A stretch of 64,000 bases of DNA from Streptococcus cristatus ATCC 51100 (GTDB lineage: Bacteria; Bacillota; Bacilli; Lactobacillales; Streptococcaceae). The notes beneath the pieces were generated by a model that had not been told where the DNA came from, did no database searches, and worked only from the letters and a program-made list of their open reading frames with translations. Location of the stretch: positions 62,001-126,000 of the forward strand of contig NZ_AFUE01000005.1 in assembly GCF_000222765.1 (NCBI RefSeq), in the 5' to 3' direction. Made by a program: the position numbers and the translations under genes. This document shows positions 36,895-47,438 of the stretch, one piece after another (within the stretch, counting starts at the first letter, position 1; each line of letters starts with the position of its first letter).

Positions 36895-38244
36895 CTACTG
36901 AGCGCCTGTATCTCCCGCTTCATTTCCCAAACCTGAACTCTCTGTCAATTGATAGCTCTGAGACTTATTATTTTCAAAAGAAAAACCGACTTCCTGCCCA
37001 TCCTCTAAACGGTAATAAATCGATAAAGTAGCATTGCCAAAGATTCCCCCATTCCAATCAAGGCGCTCTGGAAGTCCCAACTGACTGACAATCTCCTGAT
37101 AGGTCTTTCCTTTCTCTATACCAGTAAGTTCTTGACGAGTGAGTTGAGCATTTCGGTTTGGCAGATGCGCACTACTGAGATGAGCACATTTTAGGGATTG
37201 CAACTTAGGAGTTTCAGAAGAACCAAAATGGCTCTTAAAAGAGAGGCTAACTTTCGCTTCCGTCCCCGCTTGTGAATAGTCTAAATCTATCGTCTTGATT
37301 GGGTCATCTTGGTCTATTTCTTTACCGGACTCAGCTTTCCCTAACTTTGCAACCACCTCGTCGACCGTGGTCAGATTTGGAACCGATGAAGTGAAGTCTG
37401 AGAACAAAGAAGTGACATCATCATAGCTAATATGGAACTGATACTTCTCTTTTTTAGCAATCCATTCTGGACGATTAGCAGATTTTAAATCTTGATCCTT
37501 TATATATGAGTCTAACATACGAGAAATAGCTGCAGCTTCTTCCATGCGTTTTAAATCATCATTCTTTTTCCACTGCTCTACTATGTCATACATTGAGGCT
37601 ATAATCCCTAAAACGAAAAGTATCACCACCCATATCTTAGAAAAGATTCCTAGTTTTTTCTTCTTAAACTCTACTTTATCTATCTCTCTAGCAAGCTCAT
37701 TAGAGGATATTCGCGGAGAAAGTTTTGTCTGCTTTGGTTCAACAAGGCCTGACACCGGCTGGCTAGCTTGATTTCCACCAAGGACTTGGTTTTGTTTTTT
37801 AGCTTTCAGTGATTCTAAGCTAGAAATAAGACGCTTCAGCTCTCTCTGCTTTAATTCCAACAAATTCTGTGATAGAAGCGACAGAGGCTCCTTTACCTGC
37901 TGAGCTCCTTCTAACTGCTCAGAAAACACTGGCTGGTCTTGAGGACTTGGTTTAGCCCCATAGCCGGTTTTGTCCTCTATTGAAGAGACGGCAGACAACT
38001 CATTGCTTGAGCTCTCTATTGGAAAGGCCACTTTTGATGGGGACGAAACAGAAGGACGAGGTTGATTTTCTTCTGGTCTTCCCTGCGCTTCTTGCAATCC
38101 AGCAGATGGTTTGATATGTTTGTCTTCCTTGGTTTTCCATTTGGATAGAAAGGATGGTTGGCTATTTGCTGGCTTTTTCGTTTGGGCCTTCTTGAATTTT
38201 GATTGATGTTTCTGCCTCAAAGCTTCCAGATTTCTCTTTCCCAT
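36895..38244 (-). CDS. Tandem paralog 4: single-pass membrane protein, unknown function
   Basis: 449 residues, the largest. Starts MGKRNLEALRQKHQSKFKK; its cytosolic part is expanded to about 195 residues, rich in S, Q, P and K with a predicted helical stretch (LLELKQRELKRLISSLESLK). Membrane helix about 200-218 (IWVVILFVLGIIASMY). Two extracellular units: VDEVVAKLGKAESGKEI...IDLDYS, and YQEIVSQLGLPERLDWN...LSIYYRL. First gene of the cluster; intergenic gaps of 50-110 bp suggest one operon. Confidence 0.75.
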   Translation of the reverse strand: MGKRNLEALRQKHQSKFKKAQTKKPANSQPSFLSKWKTKEDKHIKPSAGLQEAQGRPEENQPRPSVSSPSKVAFPIESSSNELSAVSSIEDKTGYGAKPSPQDQPVFSEQLEGAQQVKEPLSLLSQNLLELKQRELKRLISSLESLKAKKQNQVLGGNQASQPVSGLVEPKQTKLSPRISSNELAREIDKVEFKKKKLGIFSKIWVVILFVLGIIASMYDIVEQWKKNDDLKRMEEAAAISRMLDSYIKDQDLKSANRPEWIAKKEKYQFHISYDDVTSLFSDFTSSVPNLTTVDEVVAKLGKAESGKEIDQDDPIKTIDLDYSQAGTEAKVSLSFKSHFGSSETPKLQSLKCAHLSSAHLPNRNAQLTRQELTGIEKGKTYQEIVSQLGLPERLDWNGGIFGNATLSIYYRLEDGQEVGFSFENNKSQSYQLTESSGLGNEAGDTGAQ

Positions 38245-38812
38245 AGCTCCTCCTCATCTATTGACTCTTCTATCATTAAAAAGACGACTCTATTAACAGT
38301 TCACACTGCCTCTTCGCTGAATGCTGCTATTCTCTTTTCTATAAAAAACACCGTTAAGCAGTCAAATAGCTACACAAACTATCAGGATGGCTACCTTTTA
38401 TAAAATAACTATTTGAAGACAGTAGCCTAGCGTGAAACTTGTCATGCTAATATAACTGTATTCCAGTATATCATATTTTGAACGGGCTTAGCTTGAAAGC
38501 ACACAAGCAAAAAGGCACGAACTCTCATCCGTGCCCACAAAACCAACTATATATGACTATTTTTGTTTCACTTTTTCAGCCAATAATAACTTCATCCGAA
38601 CTCCTTCCCAATCTTGGTCCTCTGCTTTTCCAGAGCCATCAAAATAGCAGCAAGTTCAACTTTCTAGATAAAAGTCTATCACATTGCTACTGCATCTTCT
38701 CTGATTGTAACATATAATCAGGGAAAGGAAAAACATTGCTAAATCGACAAGTAAGTGAAAAACCCAGATAGCAGGCTGGCAAACAAATCATGGTAGAAGT
38801 TGAACTCTAAAA
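38245..38812. other. 568-bp region without an intact gene
   Basis: Holds the upstream region of the paralog cluster (TATACT at about 38466-38471 on the minus strand), then a minus-strand terminator GGCACG-10 nt-CGTGCC with T5 at 38507-38535. Ahead of that terminator, a minus-strand frame ending WEGVRMKLLLAEKVKQK-stop (stop at 38557-38559) has no start codon and looks like the tail of a lost gene. The rest shows nothing I recognise. Confidence 0.4.
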
Positions 38813-38840
38813 CAGCAAAAAACCTCCCCAAAGGGAGGTT
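38813..38840 (-). terminator. Terminator of pgi
   Basis: AACCTCCC-tttg-GGGAGGTT followed on the minus strand by T6, directly behind the pgi stop codon. Confidence 0.9.
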
Positions 38841-38850
38841 CCGTTCTATA

Positions 38851-40200
38851 TTACAAACGTGCGTTGAGTTCTTTACTCAATTCTTCAAATCCTGGTTTTC
38901 CAAGAAGGGCAAACATGTTGCGTTTGTAGGCTTCAACACCTGGTTGGTCAAATGGGTTGATGGCATTCAAGTAACCTGAAAGGGCGATAGCCAATTCGAA
39001 GAAGTAGATAGTGTAGCCAAGAGTGAAGGCATCTTGCTCAGGAAGAGTTACGTACATGTTTGGCACGTCACCGTCTGTGTGGGCAAGAAGAACACCGTCA
39101 GTCGCTTTTTTATTTACAAAGTCAACGTCTTTTCCTTGAAGGTAACCAAGTCCGTCAAGATCTTCTTCCAAAGTAGGAATGATCACGTTCTTACGTGGTT
39201 TGTCAACACGGACAACTGTTTCAAACATGATACGAGTTCCTTCTTGGATAAATTGACCAAGTGAGTGCAAGTCAGTTGAGAAGTTTGCTGAAGTTGGGTA
39301 GATTCCTTTTTGGTCTTTCCCTTCTGACTCACCAGCCAATTGTTTCCACCATTCTGAGAAGTACTGAAGTGATGGCTCGTAGTTTACCAAGATTTCAGTA
39401 GCATAGCCTTTGCGGTAAAGGATGTTACGAACTGCTGCGTATTGGTAAGCTTCATTTTCAGAGATTTTATCTGAAGTGTAATCTTTACGAGCTGCGTTAG
39501 CACCTTCCATGAGGGCTTTGATGTCAGCTCCTGATGCAGCGATTGGAAGCAAACCAACGGCTGTCAATACTGAGAAGCGTCCACCGATATCATCTGGGAC
39601 CACAAATGTTTCCCAACCGTTGGCATCTGCTTCAACCTTAACAGCACCTTTTTGGCGGTCAGTTGTTGCATAGATACGTTTGTTGGCTTCTTCTTGACCG
39701 TATTTCTTAACCAAGAGTTCTTTGAAGACGCGGAAAGCGATCGCTGGTTCAGTTGTTGTACCTGATTTAGAAATCACGTTTACTGAGAAGTCTTTGTCAG
39801 CTACATACTCTACCAAGTCAGCAAGGTAAGTAGATGAGATTGAGTTTCCAGCGTAAAGGATTTGTGGCGCTTTGCGCTCTTCTTTTGTTTGCAAGTTTGC
39901 AAAGTGGTGGTTCAAGAAGTCGATAGCTGCTTTAGCTCCAAGGTAAGATCCACCGATACCTATAACAACCAAGACATCGCTGTCTGATTTGATTTGCTCA
40001 GCAGCTTTCAAGATGCGGTCGAATTCTTCACGGTCATAGTTTTCAGGAAGATCCAACCAACCTAAAAAGTCGCTACCAGCACCAGTTCCTTTACGGATCA
40101 ATTCGTCTGCTGCAGTTACCTGTGCTTGCATGTATTCCACTTCATGTGGGGCAACAAATTTATCTAAAACTTTTGAATAATCAAATTTAATATGTGACAT
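38851..40200 (-). CDS. pgi: Glucose-6-phosphate isomerase
   Basis: Interconverts glucose-6-phosphate and fructose-6-phosphate. 449 residues starting [10 protein letters not shown] behind ATGGAGGAATATC; a longer frame would include the promoter. Motifs: [14 protein letters not shown] (about 75-88), [16 protein letters not shown] (about 130-145) and [14 protein letters not shown] with the active-site Glu region. Promoter TTGCTA-17-TATGAT at 40229-40257. Confidence 0.96.
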   Translation of the reverse strand: MSHIKFDYSKVLDKFVAPHEVEYMQAQVTAADELIRKGTGAGSDFLGWLDLPENYDREEFDRILKAAEQIKSDSDVLVVIGIGGSYLGAKAAIDFLNHHFANLQTKEERKAPQILYAGNSISSTYLADLVEYVADKDFSVNVISKSGTTTEPAIAFRVFKELLVKKYGQEEANKRIYATTDRQKGAVKVEADANGWETFVVPDDIGGRFSVLTAVGLLPIAASGADIKALMEGANAARKDYTSDKISENEAYQYAAVRNILYRKGYATEILVNYEPSLQYFSEWWKQLAGESEGKDQKGIYPTSANFSTDLHSLGQFIQEGTRIMFETVVRVDKPRKNVIIPTLEEDLDGLGYLQGKDVDFVNKKATDGVLLAHTDGDVPNMYVTLPEQDAFTLGYTIYFFELAIALSGYLNAINPFDQPGVEAYKRNMFALLGKPGFEELSKELNARL

Positions 40201-40747
40201 GATATTCCTCCATTTTTTCTTCCACTCTATCATATCGCTTTCATACTTTTTTAGCAAGTAATTCCTTCAATGAAAACGCTTTAATATAAAATTTTGTTAA
40301 TTTTTTTACAATTTTGCAAATCCTAGACTAGAAGCGAACGCAATCGTTTGCGCAATCTGCTATTATTACCACAAAATCTCTGTCCCCAATTTCATGGGTA
40401 GGTTGAGATTTATAGCGTCCTTTGGGCTGGATTCACTAAGAATCTTTATACGGTTTACAAGTATTAACTTATTTCCACCTTAACTAAATATTAGTCAAGC
40501 AATTGAACGCAGTAACTGATTAGCTCTTCTTTTGCTTTTCAAGCTTGGAAGAAAGCCTAATTAGCCTTGCGGGGGTGGAACTACGAACAAAAGTTCTGTC
40601 CCACTCCCATCCATTGCTCTAAGATTCATCTGCGCCTTTTAGGCTTGATTTTGTAGTTTTCGGAACGTAGTTCTCACTTCGTTCGAACTGCGTCAATGTA
40701 CCTAAGTTTCTCTGCGTCCTTTGGACTTGATTCACTAAGGTACATAG
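40201..40747. other. Intergenic region with diverged short repeats
   Basis: Contains the pgi promoter (TTGCTA-17 bp-TATGAT on the minus strand) and a weak cre-like ATGAAAACGCTTTAA at 40270-40284. Further on, three diverged copies of a motif keep a small hairpin by compensating changes: GTCC-ttt-GGGC (about 40420), GCCT-ttt-AGGC (about 40636) and GTCC-ttt-GGAC (about 40719), each followed by TTGATT or GGATTC. About 40570-40612 resembles one end of the 175-bp repeat. No open frame of interest. Confidence 0.45.
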
Positions 40748-40826
40748 AAAAAGAGCACACAGTTCACCTCGCTTAGGGCTGCTGGATTCCTCCCCTGACC
40801 CGCTTCACGCAGAACTGTTGCTCCAC
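40748..40826 (-). ncRNA. ffs: Signal recognition particle RNA (small bacterial type)
   Basis: About 79 nt. Ends pair as GAGC-ACAGTTC with GAACTGT-GCTC, and the apical domain reads GGTCAGGGGAGGAATCCAGC then AGCC, the conserved SRP helix 8 with internal loops that bind Ffh. T5 follows, and an extended -10 (TGTTATACT) lies just upstream. In Firmicutes the SRP RNA gene commonly follows tadA; here the truncated tadA copy precedes it. Confidence 0.88.
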
Positions 40827-40867
40827 TAATTAGTATAACACAAACTTTCTTTTTTGGCTAATTTTCT

Positions 40868-41136
40868 TTACTTTTTCCTGCGATTTCTGAAAAAGTTCTG
40901 CATAATCGCCGCACATTCTTCTTCTAAAAGGCCGCTTTCAACCTCTACGCGATGATTCAAGCGCTCATCCGTCAGGATATCGTAGAGACTGCCCCCAGCC
41001 CCGAATTTCTGGTTTTTCGCCCCATAGATCACCTTGGGAATGCGAGCCAGACCGATGGCTCCGCTACACATGACACAGGGCTCAATCGTGACAAAAAGCG
41101 TCGTATCCAGCAGGAGCCAGCTATTTTCACGCTGAT
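40868..41136 (-). pseudogene. Truncated tadA copy (3' fragment)
   Basis: 269 bp about 95% identical to the end of intact tadA at 42534-42802 (about 13 differences), with the same stop codon. It has the catalytic C-x-x-C second half (MCSGAIGLARIPK) but not the H-A-E motif, so it cannot be active. It is probably the original tadA 3' end, displaced from the rest of the gene by the 1.4-kb insertion. Confidence 0.9.
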
Positions 41137-41180
41137 ATATTGTGTTATAATAATTTTTGGTAGGTGGTCATGGAGGTGAC

Positions 41181-41837
41181 ATGCTAGACAAAAATAATAA
41201 CCAAACTCATTATGGGCGGGGAAATCAATACATTGATCAAAGAGTTACAAACAATATATTTGTAACATACGGCGACTCTCAGCCCAGTAGCTCATCAGAT
41301 AATCCTAGTATCTGGGCCATCATTTTTTTAGTAGTTACACTATCTTTAGGAAATTTGCTTCTTGGTCTTATTCAAGAACATAAACAAGTAATTATTATGA
41401 CTCAAATCATTCTACTTATCGTTGTCAATTGCTATGTTTATTTCAAATCAAAAGACATGAAGCTACTAATCACTGAAATGGTTCCTTCTATCCTAAGTAT
41501 TCTAACGACAGTATTCTCGGTTAATAATCAAATCCCAACTAACCTTCAATCAATACTGGATAAGGTGAGTACCTCCCCTGATTTATCTTCTTGGGAAAAT
41601 ATAGTAAAGAGTTTTTTCAACAGCTTTATACCAAAAGCCCTTGAACTCATCTCTCAACACTCTAGTAGTACTATCATTCTTACAGTTCTCTATATCACTC
41701 TAGTCCTCTCAACCATTCTTAGTCCGTTGTTGATTGGATTTAATGCGTTCTTTAAGAAATCTGTTAAGAATTATCCCGCTTATGTATTCACTATCGCTTA
41801 TTGGATTTTTTTCTTTGTTTTAAAAATGATTCAATAA
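41181..41837 (+). CDS. Unknown multi-pass membrane protein
   Basis: 218 residues, no family recognised. The soluble N-terminus is Asn/Gln-rich (MLDKNNNQTHYGRGNQYIDQ, then VTNNIFV), like the sequences that precede membrane domains in some phage-defence and mobile-element proteins; that likeness is impressionistic. Four or five hydrophobic segments follow (about 47-65, 72-90, 95-120, 170-190, 200-218). Start chosen behind GGAGGTGAC; an earlier ATG overlaps this site. TATAAT at 41145-41150 could be its -10. Confidence 0.65.
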   Translation: MLDKNNNQTHYGRGNQYIDQRVTNNIFVTYGDSQPSSSSDNPSIWAIIFLVVTLSLGNLLLGLIQEHKQVIIMTQIILLIVVNCYVYFKSKDMKLLITEMVPSILSILTTVFSVNNQIPTNLQSILDKVSTSPDLSSWENIVKSFFNSFIPKALELISQHSSSTIILTVLYITLVLSTILSPLLIGFNAFFKKSVKNYPAYVFTIAYWIFFFVLKMIQ

Positions 41838-41991
41838 CTGTACAACAATAAATTAAGGCGGTCATAGTGAAACTAATTAGTAATAAGGACAATAAAGTTT
41901 GACCTCCACCTACCAACCTAATTATAAACAAGGCGTAGCCTAAAAAAGTATACATAGTCACTTTAGTAAAGATTCTTACTAATAGTTTCAT
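41791..41991 (-). CDS. Small membrane protein, unknown
   Basis: 66 residues, two hydrophobic segments (about 10-27 and 33-52), basic tail KQRKKSNKR. AAAGGGGGT stands five to six bases before the ATG, which supports expression. Converges with and overlaps the end of the neighbouring plus-strand gene by 47 bp. Size and charge fit a small toxin or accessory membrane peptide, without further evidence. Confidence 0.5.
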   Translation of the reverse strand: MKLLVRIFTKVTMYTFLGYALFIIRLVGGGQTLLSLLLISFTMTALIYCCTVIESFLKQRKKSNKR

Positions 41992-42005
41992 TCGTTACCC
42001 CCTTT

Positions 42006-42030
42006 ACCTGGTTAGATACCAGGTTTTTTT
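42006..42030 (+). terminator. Terminator in the insertion
   Basis: ACCTGG-ttagata-CCAGGT with T6 on the plus strand, 170 bp after the multi-pass protein gene. Confidence 0.8.
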
Positions 42031-42114
42031 GATATCAACAAATTGTAGAATTAAGATATATCATTTATTTTCCTACACATATCCCATCAATTCTGGATTA
42101 AACTCTAGAGTCAA

Positions 42115-42447
42115 CTATAAGGCTTCAGCCTGAGTCAATTGGCTAGTTTGTCCCCAGGTTCCATCTCTCGCTCTCCTAAAGTACGGATATGTGCCAAGGT
42201 TAATCCTGGGATGTAATTCATGAATAACATCATCTTTTATAACTTTCCATAGGATACTAGAGGGCTTATAATAATAACCGTTTCCAAGCCAAACTCTATC
42301 GTGGTTATCATATGGAGATACCTTTTCTTCAGAATTTCCTTTAGGGATACAATCTACTATATCTTCATCTTCGCTCTTATCAAGATCTATAACATCAAAA
42401 ATTTCTAACATATCAATATCCATAACAATTTCAATATTATCTGACAC
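42115..42447 (-). CDS. Unknown small acidic protein
   Basis: 110 residues, not recognised. The first half is strongly acidic (IDMLEIFDVIDLDKSEDED), the second aromatic (VWLGNGYYYKPSSILWKVI and HPRINLGTYPYFRR). No membrane segment. AGGAGGT lies close upstream of the ATG. It may be the soluble partner of the membrane genes beside it, but nothing proves it. Confidence 0.55.
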   Translation of the reverse strand: MSDNIEIVMDIDMLEIFDVIDLDKSEDEDIVDCIPKGNSEEKVSPYDNHDRVWLGNGYYYKPSSILWKVIKDDVIHELHPRINLGTYPYFRRARDGTWGQTSQLTQAEAL

Positions 42448-42533
42448 ATGTACCTCCTAAAATACAAAAAAAGGTTAATGAATTACTCATCAACTTTTTG
42501 TTTATTATGTATCTCGAAACTCTAGATGCCTAC

Positions 42534-43001
42534 TTACTTTTTCCTGCGATTTCTGAAAAAGTTCTGCATAATCGCCGCACATTCTTCTTCTAAAAGGCCA
42601 CTTTCAACCTCTACGCGATGATTCAACCGCGCATCCGTCAGGATATCGTAGAGACTACCCCCAGCCCCAAATTTCTGGTTTTTCGCCCCATAGATCACCT
42701 TGGGAATGCGAGCCAGACCGATAGCTCCGCTACACATGACGCAAGGCTCAATCGTAACAAAAAGCGTCGTATCTAGCAGGCGCCAGCTATTCTCATGCTG
42801 ATTGGCCTCCTCGATCGCCATGATTTCCGCATGCATGACCGCCCGCTGCAGCTCCTCACGCGCATTATGCCCACGTCCGATAATCTGACCATTCTTGACC
42901 AAAACACAACCAATCGGTATTTCATCATTGGCGAGGGCAATCTCCGCCTCCTTCAGCGCCTCCCTCATAAACATCTCTTTTTCCTCTATCGTGTAGGCCA
43001 T
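42534..43001 (-). CDS. tadA: tRNA-specific adenosine deaminase
   Basis: Converts A34 to inosine in tRNA-Arg(ACG). 155 residues with the zinc site H-A-E in VMHAEIMAIEEA and P-C-x-x-C in EPCVMCSGAIG, both intact. Start at MAYTIEEKEMFM behind GGAAGAGGGA; the ORF could extend 11 codons. In related streptococci purA-tadA are adjacent; here a csRNA, a broken ABC gene and a HAD gene intervene. Confidence 0.93.
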   Translation of the reverse strand: MAYTIEEKEMFMREALKEAEIALANDEIPIGCVLVKNGQIIGRGHNAREELQRAVMHAEIMAIEEANQHENSWRLLDTTLFVTIEPCVMCSGAIGLARIPKVIYGAKNQKFGAGGSLYDILTDARLNHRVEVESGLLEEECAAIMQNFFRNRRKK

Positions 43002-43060
43002 CTCTTCCCTCTTCCTTTTAGTTTCTTTGTTCATTATACCACAGGCAGCTTAGGACTCAC

Positions 43061-43149
43061 AAAAAAAGCCGCCGATTGGGCGACTCTTATGGGAGATTAT
43101 TATGAAAAAGTTTAGGAGGTTTAAACAAAGTTAGGAGGTCTTTGTTTAT
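43061..43149 (-). ncRNA. CiaR-controlled small RNA (csRNA), copy B
   Basis: About 89 nt. A perfect 8-bp hairpin AAACAAAG/CTTTGTTT presents ACCTCCTAA in the loop; a second CCTCCT follows in the linker (AAACCTCCTAAAC), then TCTCCC and a terminator GCCGCC-like stem with U7. The 3' half is closely similar to copy A (AATAATCTCCC...CGCCCAATCGGCGG). Two anti-SD sites make translational repression of AGGAGG-led mRNAs likely. Confidence 0.85.
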
Positions 43150-43155
43150 GCTTCT

Positions 43156-43188
43156 AGTATAGCTGGCCTATCTTAAATAAAGCTTAAG
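43156..43188 (-). promoter_or_regulatory. CiaR-type promoter of csRNA copy B
   Basis: CTTAAG-CTTTA-TTTAAG, 10 bp, TATACT on the minus strand: a perfect NTTAAG-N5-WTTAAG CiaR box at the position of a -35. Confidence 0.88.
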
Positions 43189-43303
43189 TTCTCTGAGTAT
43201 TGATGATTTTGGAAATATCGCCACTTAGAATCTCAAAAACATCAGACAAATTGCTGGCTTACTACTATCCGCTTTGTCGCAGAACCAACTATTGCGACAT
43301 CAC

Positions 43304-44846
43304 TCATCCTTTACGTAACTCAAGAATTTGGTCATAGCGCTCTTCTTCATCAATATGATGGGCTATTTCCAACACAGTGATCGGTAAAGAAAAGATTAGG
43401 TCTCTAACCAGACGACTATTTTTTTCGTCCAATGCTGATGTCACTTCGTCCGCTAATAAAATATCCTTCTCGCGTAAGAGAAAACGCGCTAATTCCAATC
43501 TGACACGTTGACCTCCTGAAATGTTTTCACCATTATTATGAATCTCCACATTCAAAATATCCTGAAATTCATCTATTAAGCCAACTCGGTCCAAGACCTC
43601 CAATAATTCATGGTCCTGAAAAGGCTGACCAAAAGTTAAATTATAGCGGATAGTATCGTTAAACAGGAAGGGATGCTGACTAATTAAACCGATATTCCCT
43701 TGAAAAAATGTCTCCCTCATCACATGCTTCTTCTACTAAAATCAAGCGAAAAAGAGTCGTCTTCCCAGACCCGCTTGGCCCTTTGATTAAGACCTTCTGA
43801 CCTACTGAAATCGTCGCCGTCAAGTCTGAAAAAAGCTGACGTCCAGCAAAGCTTTTTGAAATATGATTTAATCGCAAAGATTCAAGATTTTCGACAAATT
43901 GATCCTTTGTCTCTTCAAAATCAGGTTCTTCTTCGATAATTTTAAACAGGCGGTTCGCAGTCGGCAGGGCGCCTTGGAGATTAGCTGCGCTGTACATCAA
44001 AGTTTGGATCGGTTCGACCAGCATCCCCGCAGCAACATACATAGAGATGAGGCTTGTGATGGAAATAGAATTCCCCTGTAAACTCAAATAAAAGCCTAAA
44101 GCAAGAGGAACAACCTGACTAAAAAAGACCATAAACCCATTAAAGAAAAAAATAATATTATGTGTGAAACAAAATCTTTGGATGGCTTTTTGATACTCTC
44201 CATTTAGATCATTCACCCGCTCTTCATTCAGCTTCATGGCCTGATTAATCCGTAAGGTTTGGCTGCCTTGCATACTATCTGAGACAAGCCCGTGTAATTT
44301 CGTTCTAAGCTTGGACCAGCTGTCTCCCGAATCTTGTAGACGACGATTCATGATGAACTGAGGAATGGGTCTCATAATCGTAAAAATCACAAAAATAAGT
44401 CCTAAGAGAAAGTTTTGTGAAACAATATAAATGGCTGTAACAAGGGCGACAAATCCCCAACTCACCATAACATTTATATTTTCTAAATAATTATCGCCCA
44501 CATATTCCATATCTTGAGTTAGTAGACTAACTTTTTCATCATTGGAAAATTTAGGATTCAATATGACCTTTTTAAATAAAAGAGCACGGACACTTTTGTT
44601 GATTTCTCTTCGAAATATATTGTGCGAATGGTTTGAAAACAGCATCAGACTATAAATAACAAGATAGACCGACAAACCAAATAAAGCAAAATTGAGAATT
44701 TTTTCGTAAGAAAGGCCGTCTTGATCTAACTTCAAGGCCTTCGTTAAAATCAGAGGTTGCGCCAACACCAAACCACTGTTGACAATACGCCCTAGAAAAA
44801 TAGGAAAAAGGTACTTCTTATCAATGTACTTGTAAATATTTCTCAT
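43304..44846 (-). pseudogene. ABC exporter (permease/ATPase fusion), disrupted
   Basis: The first frame encodes a six-helix transmembrane domain and the Walker A motif GPSGSGKTTLF, then runs out as DEGDIFSREYRFN-stop. The second frame continues ETFFQGNIGLISQHPFLF (Q-loop), ENISGGQRVRLELARFLL (signature) and ILLADEVTSALD (Walker B). The Walker A to Q-loop distance is about 15 residues shorter than usual, so a small out-of-frame deletion near 43710-43735 is likelier than a single-base slip. Substrate unknown. Start at MRNIYKYID. Confidence 0.8.
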
Positions 44847-44985
44847 AATTATCACCTATCAAAATAGAAAAGTGCATCTTCTAATAGATATCGTGACAAA
44901 TTTACATTGTCGCTTTTTTATCTGTGCAATCTAATTATACTCATTATACATTTATTGAAATAGTAAATCAAGAATATCTAAAAGA

Positions 44986-45630
44986 TTAGCCTATAAAAGC
45001 TGCAATATCGCTAACTTCTTGGGCAATATAAGTGGCACCAGCTTCTTCCAATTCTTCCATGCTACCAAAGCCATAAAGGACGCCGATAGAATCAAGCTTT
45101 TGCGCTTGAGCGCCAAGCACATCGTGCTCCCTGTCTCCAATCATGATGGTATGCGCCAAATCTGTGATCTGATTTTGCTCTAAGGCATACTGGATAACAT
45201 CGCTTTTTTTACTACGTTTTCTGTCCATGGTCGCACCAGCAACAAAGTCAAAATAATCATACAAGCCAAAATACTTGAGAATTTGAATGGAAAATTCTTC
45301 AGGTTTTGACGTAGCTACAATCAACTGTTTGCCAGCCTGCTTGAGAGAAGCCAGCAAGTCAGGAACGCCTGGATAGACCTCATTTTCATAAAGGCCTTTT
45401 TCGGAAAAATACTCATGATAGTAGTCAATGGCCTTTAAACATTCTTCCTTAGAAAATCCATAAAAGCGCTCAAAAGACTCCTGCAAGGGCGGACCGATGA
45501 AGACTCTTAAGGCTTTCTTGTCTGGCACTTGAATCCCATATTTTCCTAAGACGTAGGCCACCGAGTTGGTAATCCCTAGTTCTGAATTGGTCAAGGTGCC
45601 GTCTAGGTCAAATAAAATTGTTTGATACAT
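44986..45630 (-). CDS. HAD-superfamily phosphatase (phosphoglycolate phosphatase-like)
   Basis: 214 residues. Motif I ILFDLDGTLTNSE with nucleophile Asp9, motif II VATSKP, motif III Lys around KRSKKSDV and motif IV IMIGDREHDVLGA; an alpha-helical cap lies between I and II. Substrate not deducible. GAGGAAAAA ribosome binding site. Confidence 0.88.
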   Translation of the reverse strand: MYQTILFDLDGTLTNSELGITNSVAYVLGKYGIQVPDKKALRVFIGPPLQESFERFYGFSKEECLKAIDYYHEYFSEKGLYENEVYPGVPDLLASLKQAGKQLIVATSKPEEFSIQILKYFGLYDYFDFVAGATMDRKRSKKSDVIQYALEQNQITDLAHTIMIGDREHDVLGAQAQKLDSIGVLYGFGSMEELEEAGATYIAQEVSDIAAFIG

Positions 45631-45655
45631 TTTTTCCTCTTTCTGCTTTCAAAAA

Positions 45656-45830
45656 GAGGCTGGGACAAAAGTCCTAGCCTCTCAATTGTCTTTGGAATGT
45701 CGAGCAAGACGCAGTGGTTGAGTGGGCTCTACTAAGCTGATTTCATCAGCTTTTACATCCCTACTCAACTGTGCGGAGGTGGGACGACGAAATCGAATTC
45801 TAACGAATTACCGATTTCTGTCCCACTCTC
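45656..45830 (+). repeat. 175-bp intergenic repeat, copy B
   Basis: Same length and orientation as copy A with only a few differences. Occupies the gap between the HAD gene and purA. Confidence 0.9.
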
Positions 45831-45844
45831 TTGTCTTCACTTGC

Positions 45845-47438
<1,594 letters not shown>

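Larger units (their letters stand above)
41137..42533. mobile_element. 1.4-kb insertion bracketed by tadA 3' ends
   Basis: Lies between a partial and an intact tadA 3' end in direct orientation. Lower G+C than the flanks and three unrecognised genes suggest foreign origin. No integrase, transposase or terminal inverted repeat is visible. One duplicated homologous flank fits acquisition by natural transformation or single crossover. Confidence 0.6.

Noticed and set aside
38478-38717. 79-codon plus-strand ORF before pgi
   Set aside because: No good RBS, and it lies antisense to a minus-strand terminator and gene remnant.
40340-40747. Possible CRISPR or tandem array in the pgi-ffs gap
   Set aside because: The repeats are few, diverged and irregularly spaced, without cas genes; no CRISPR array was seen anywhere in the window.
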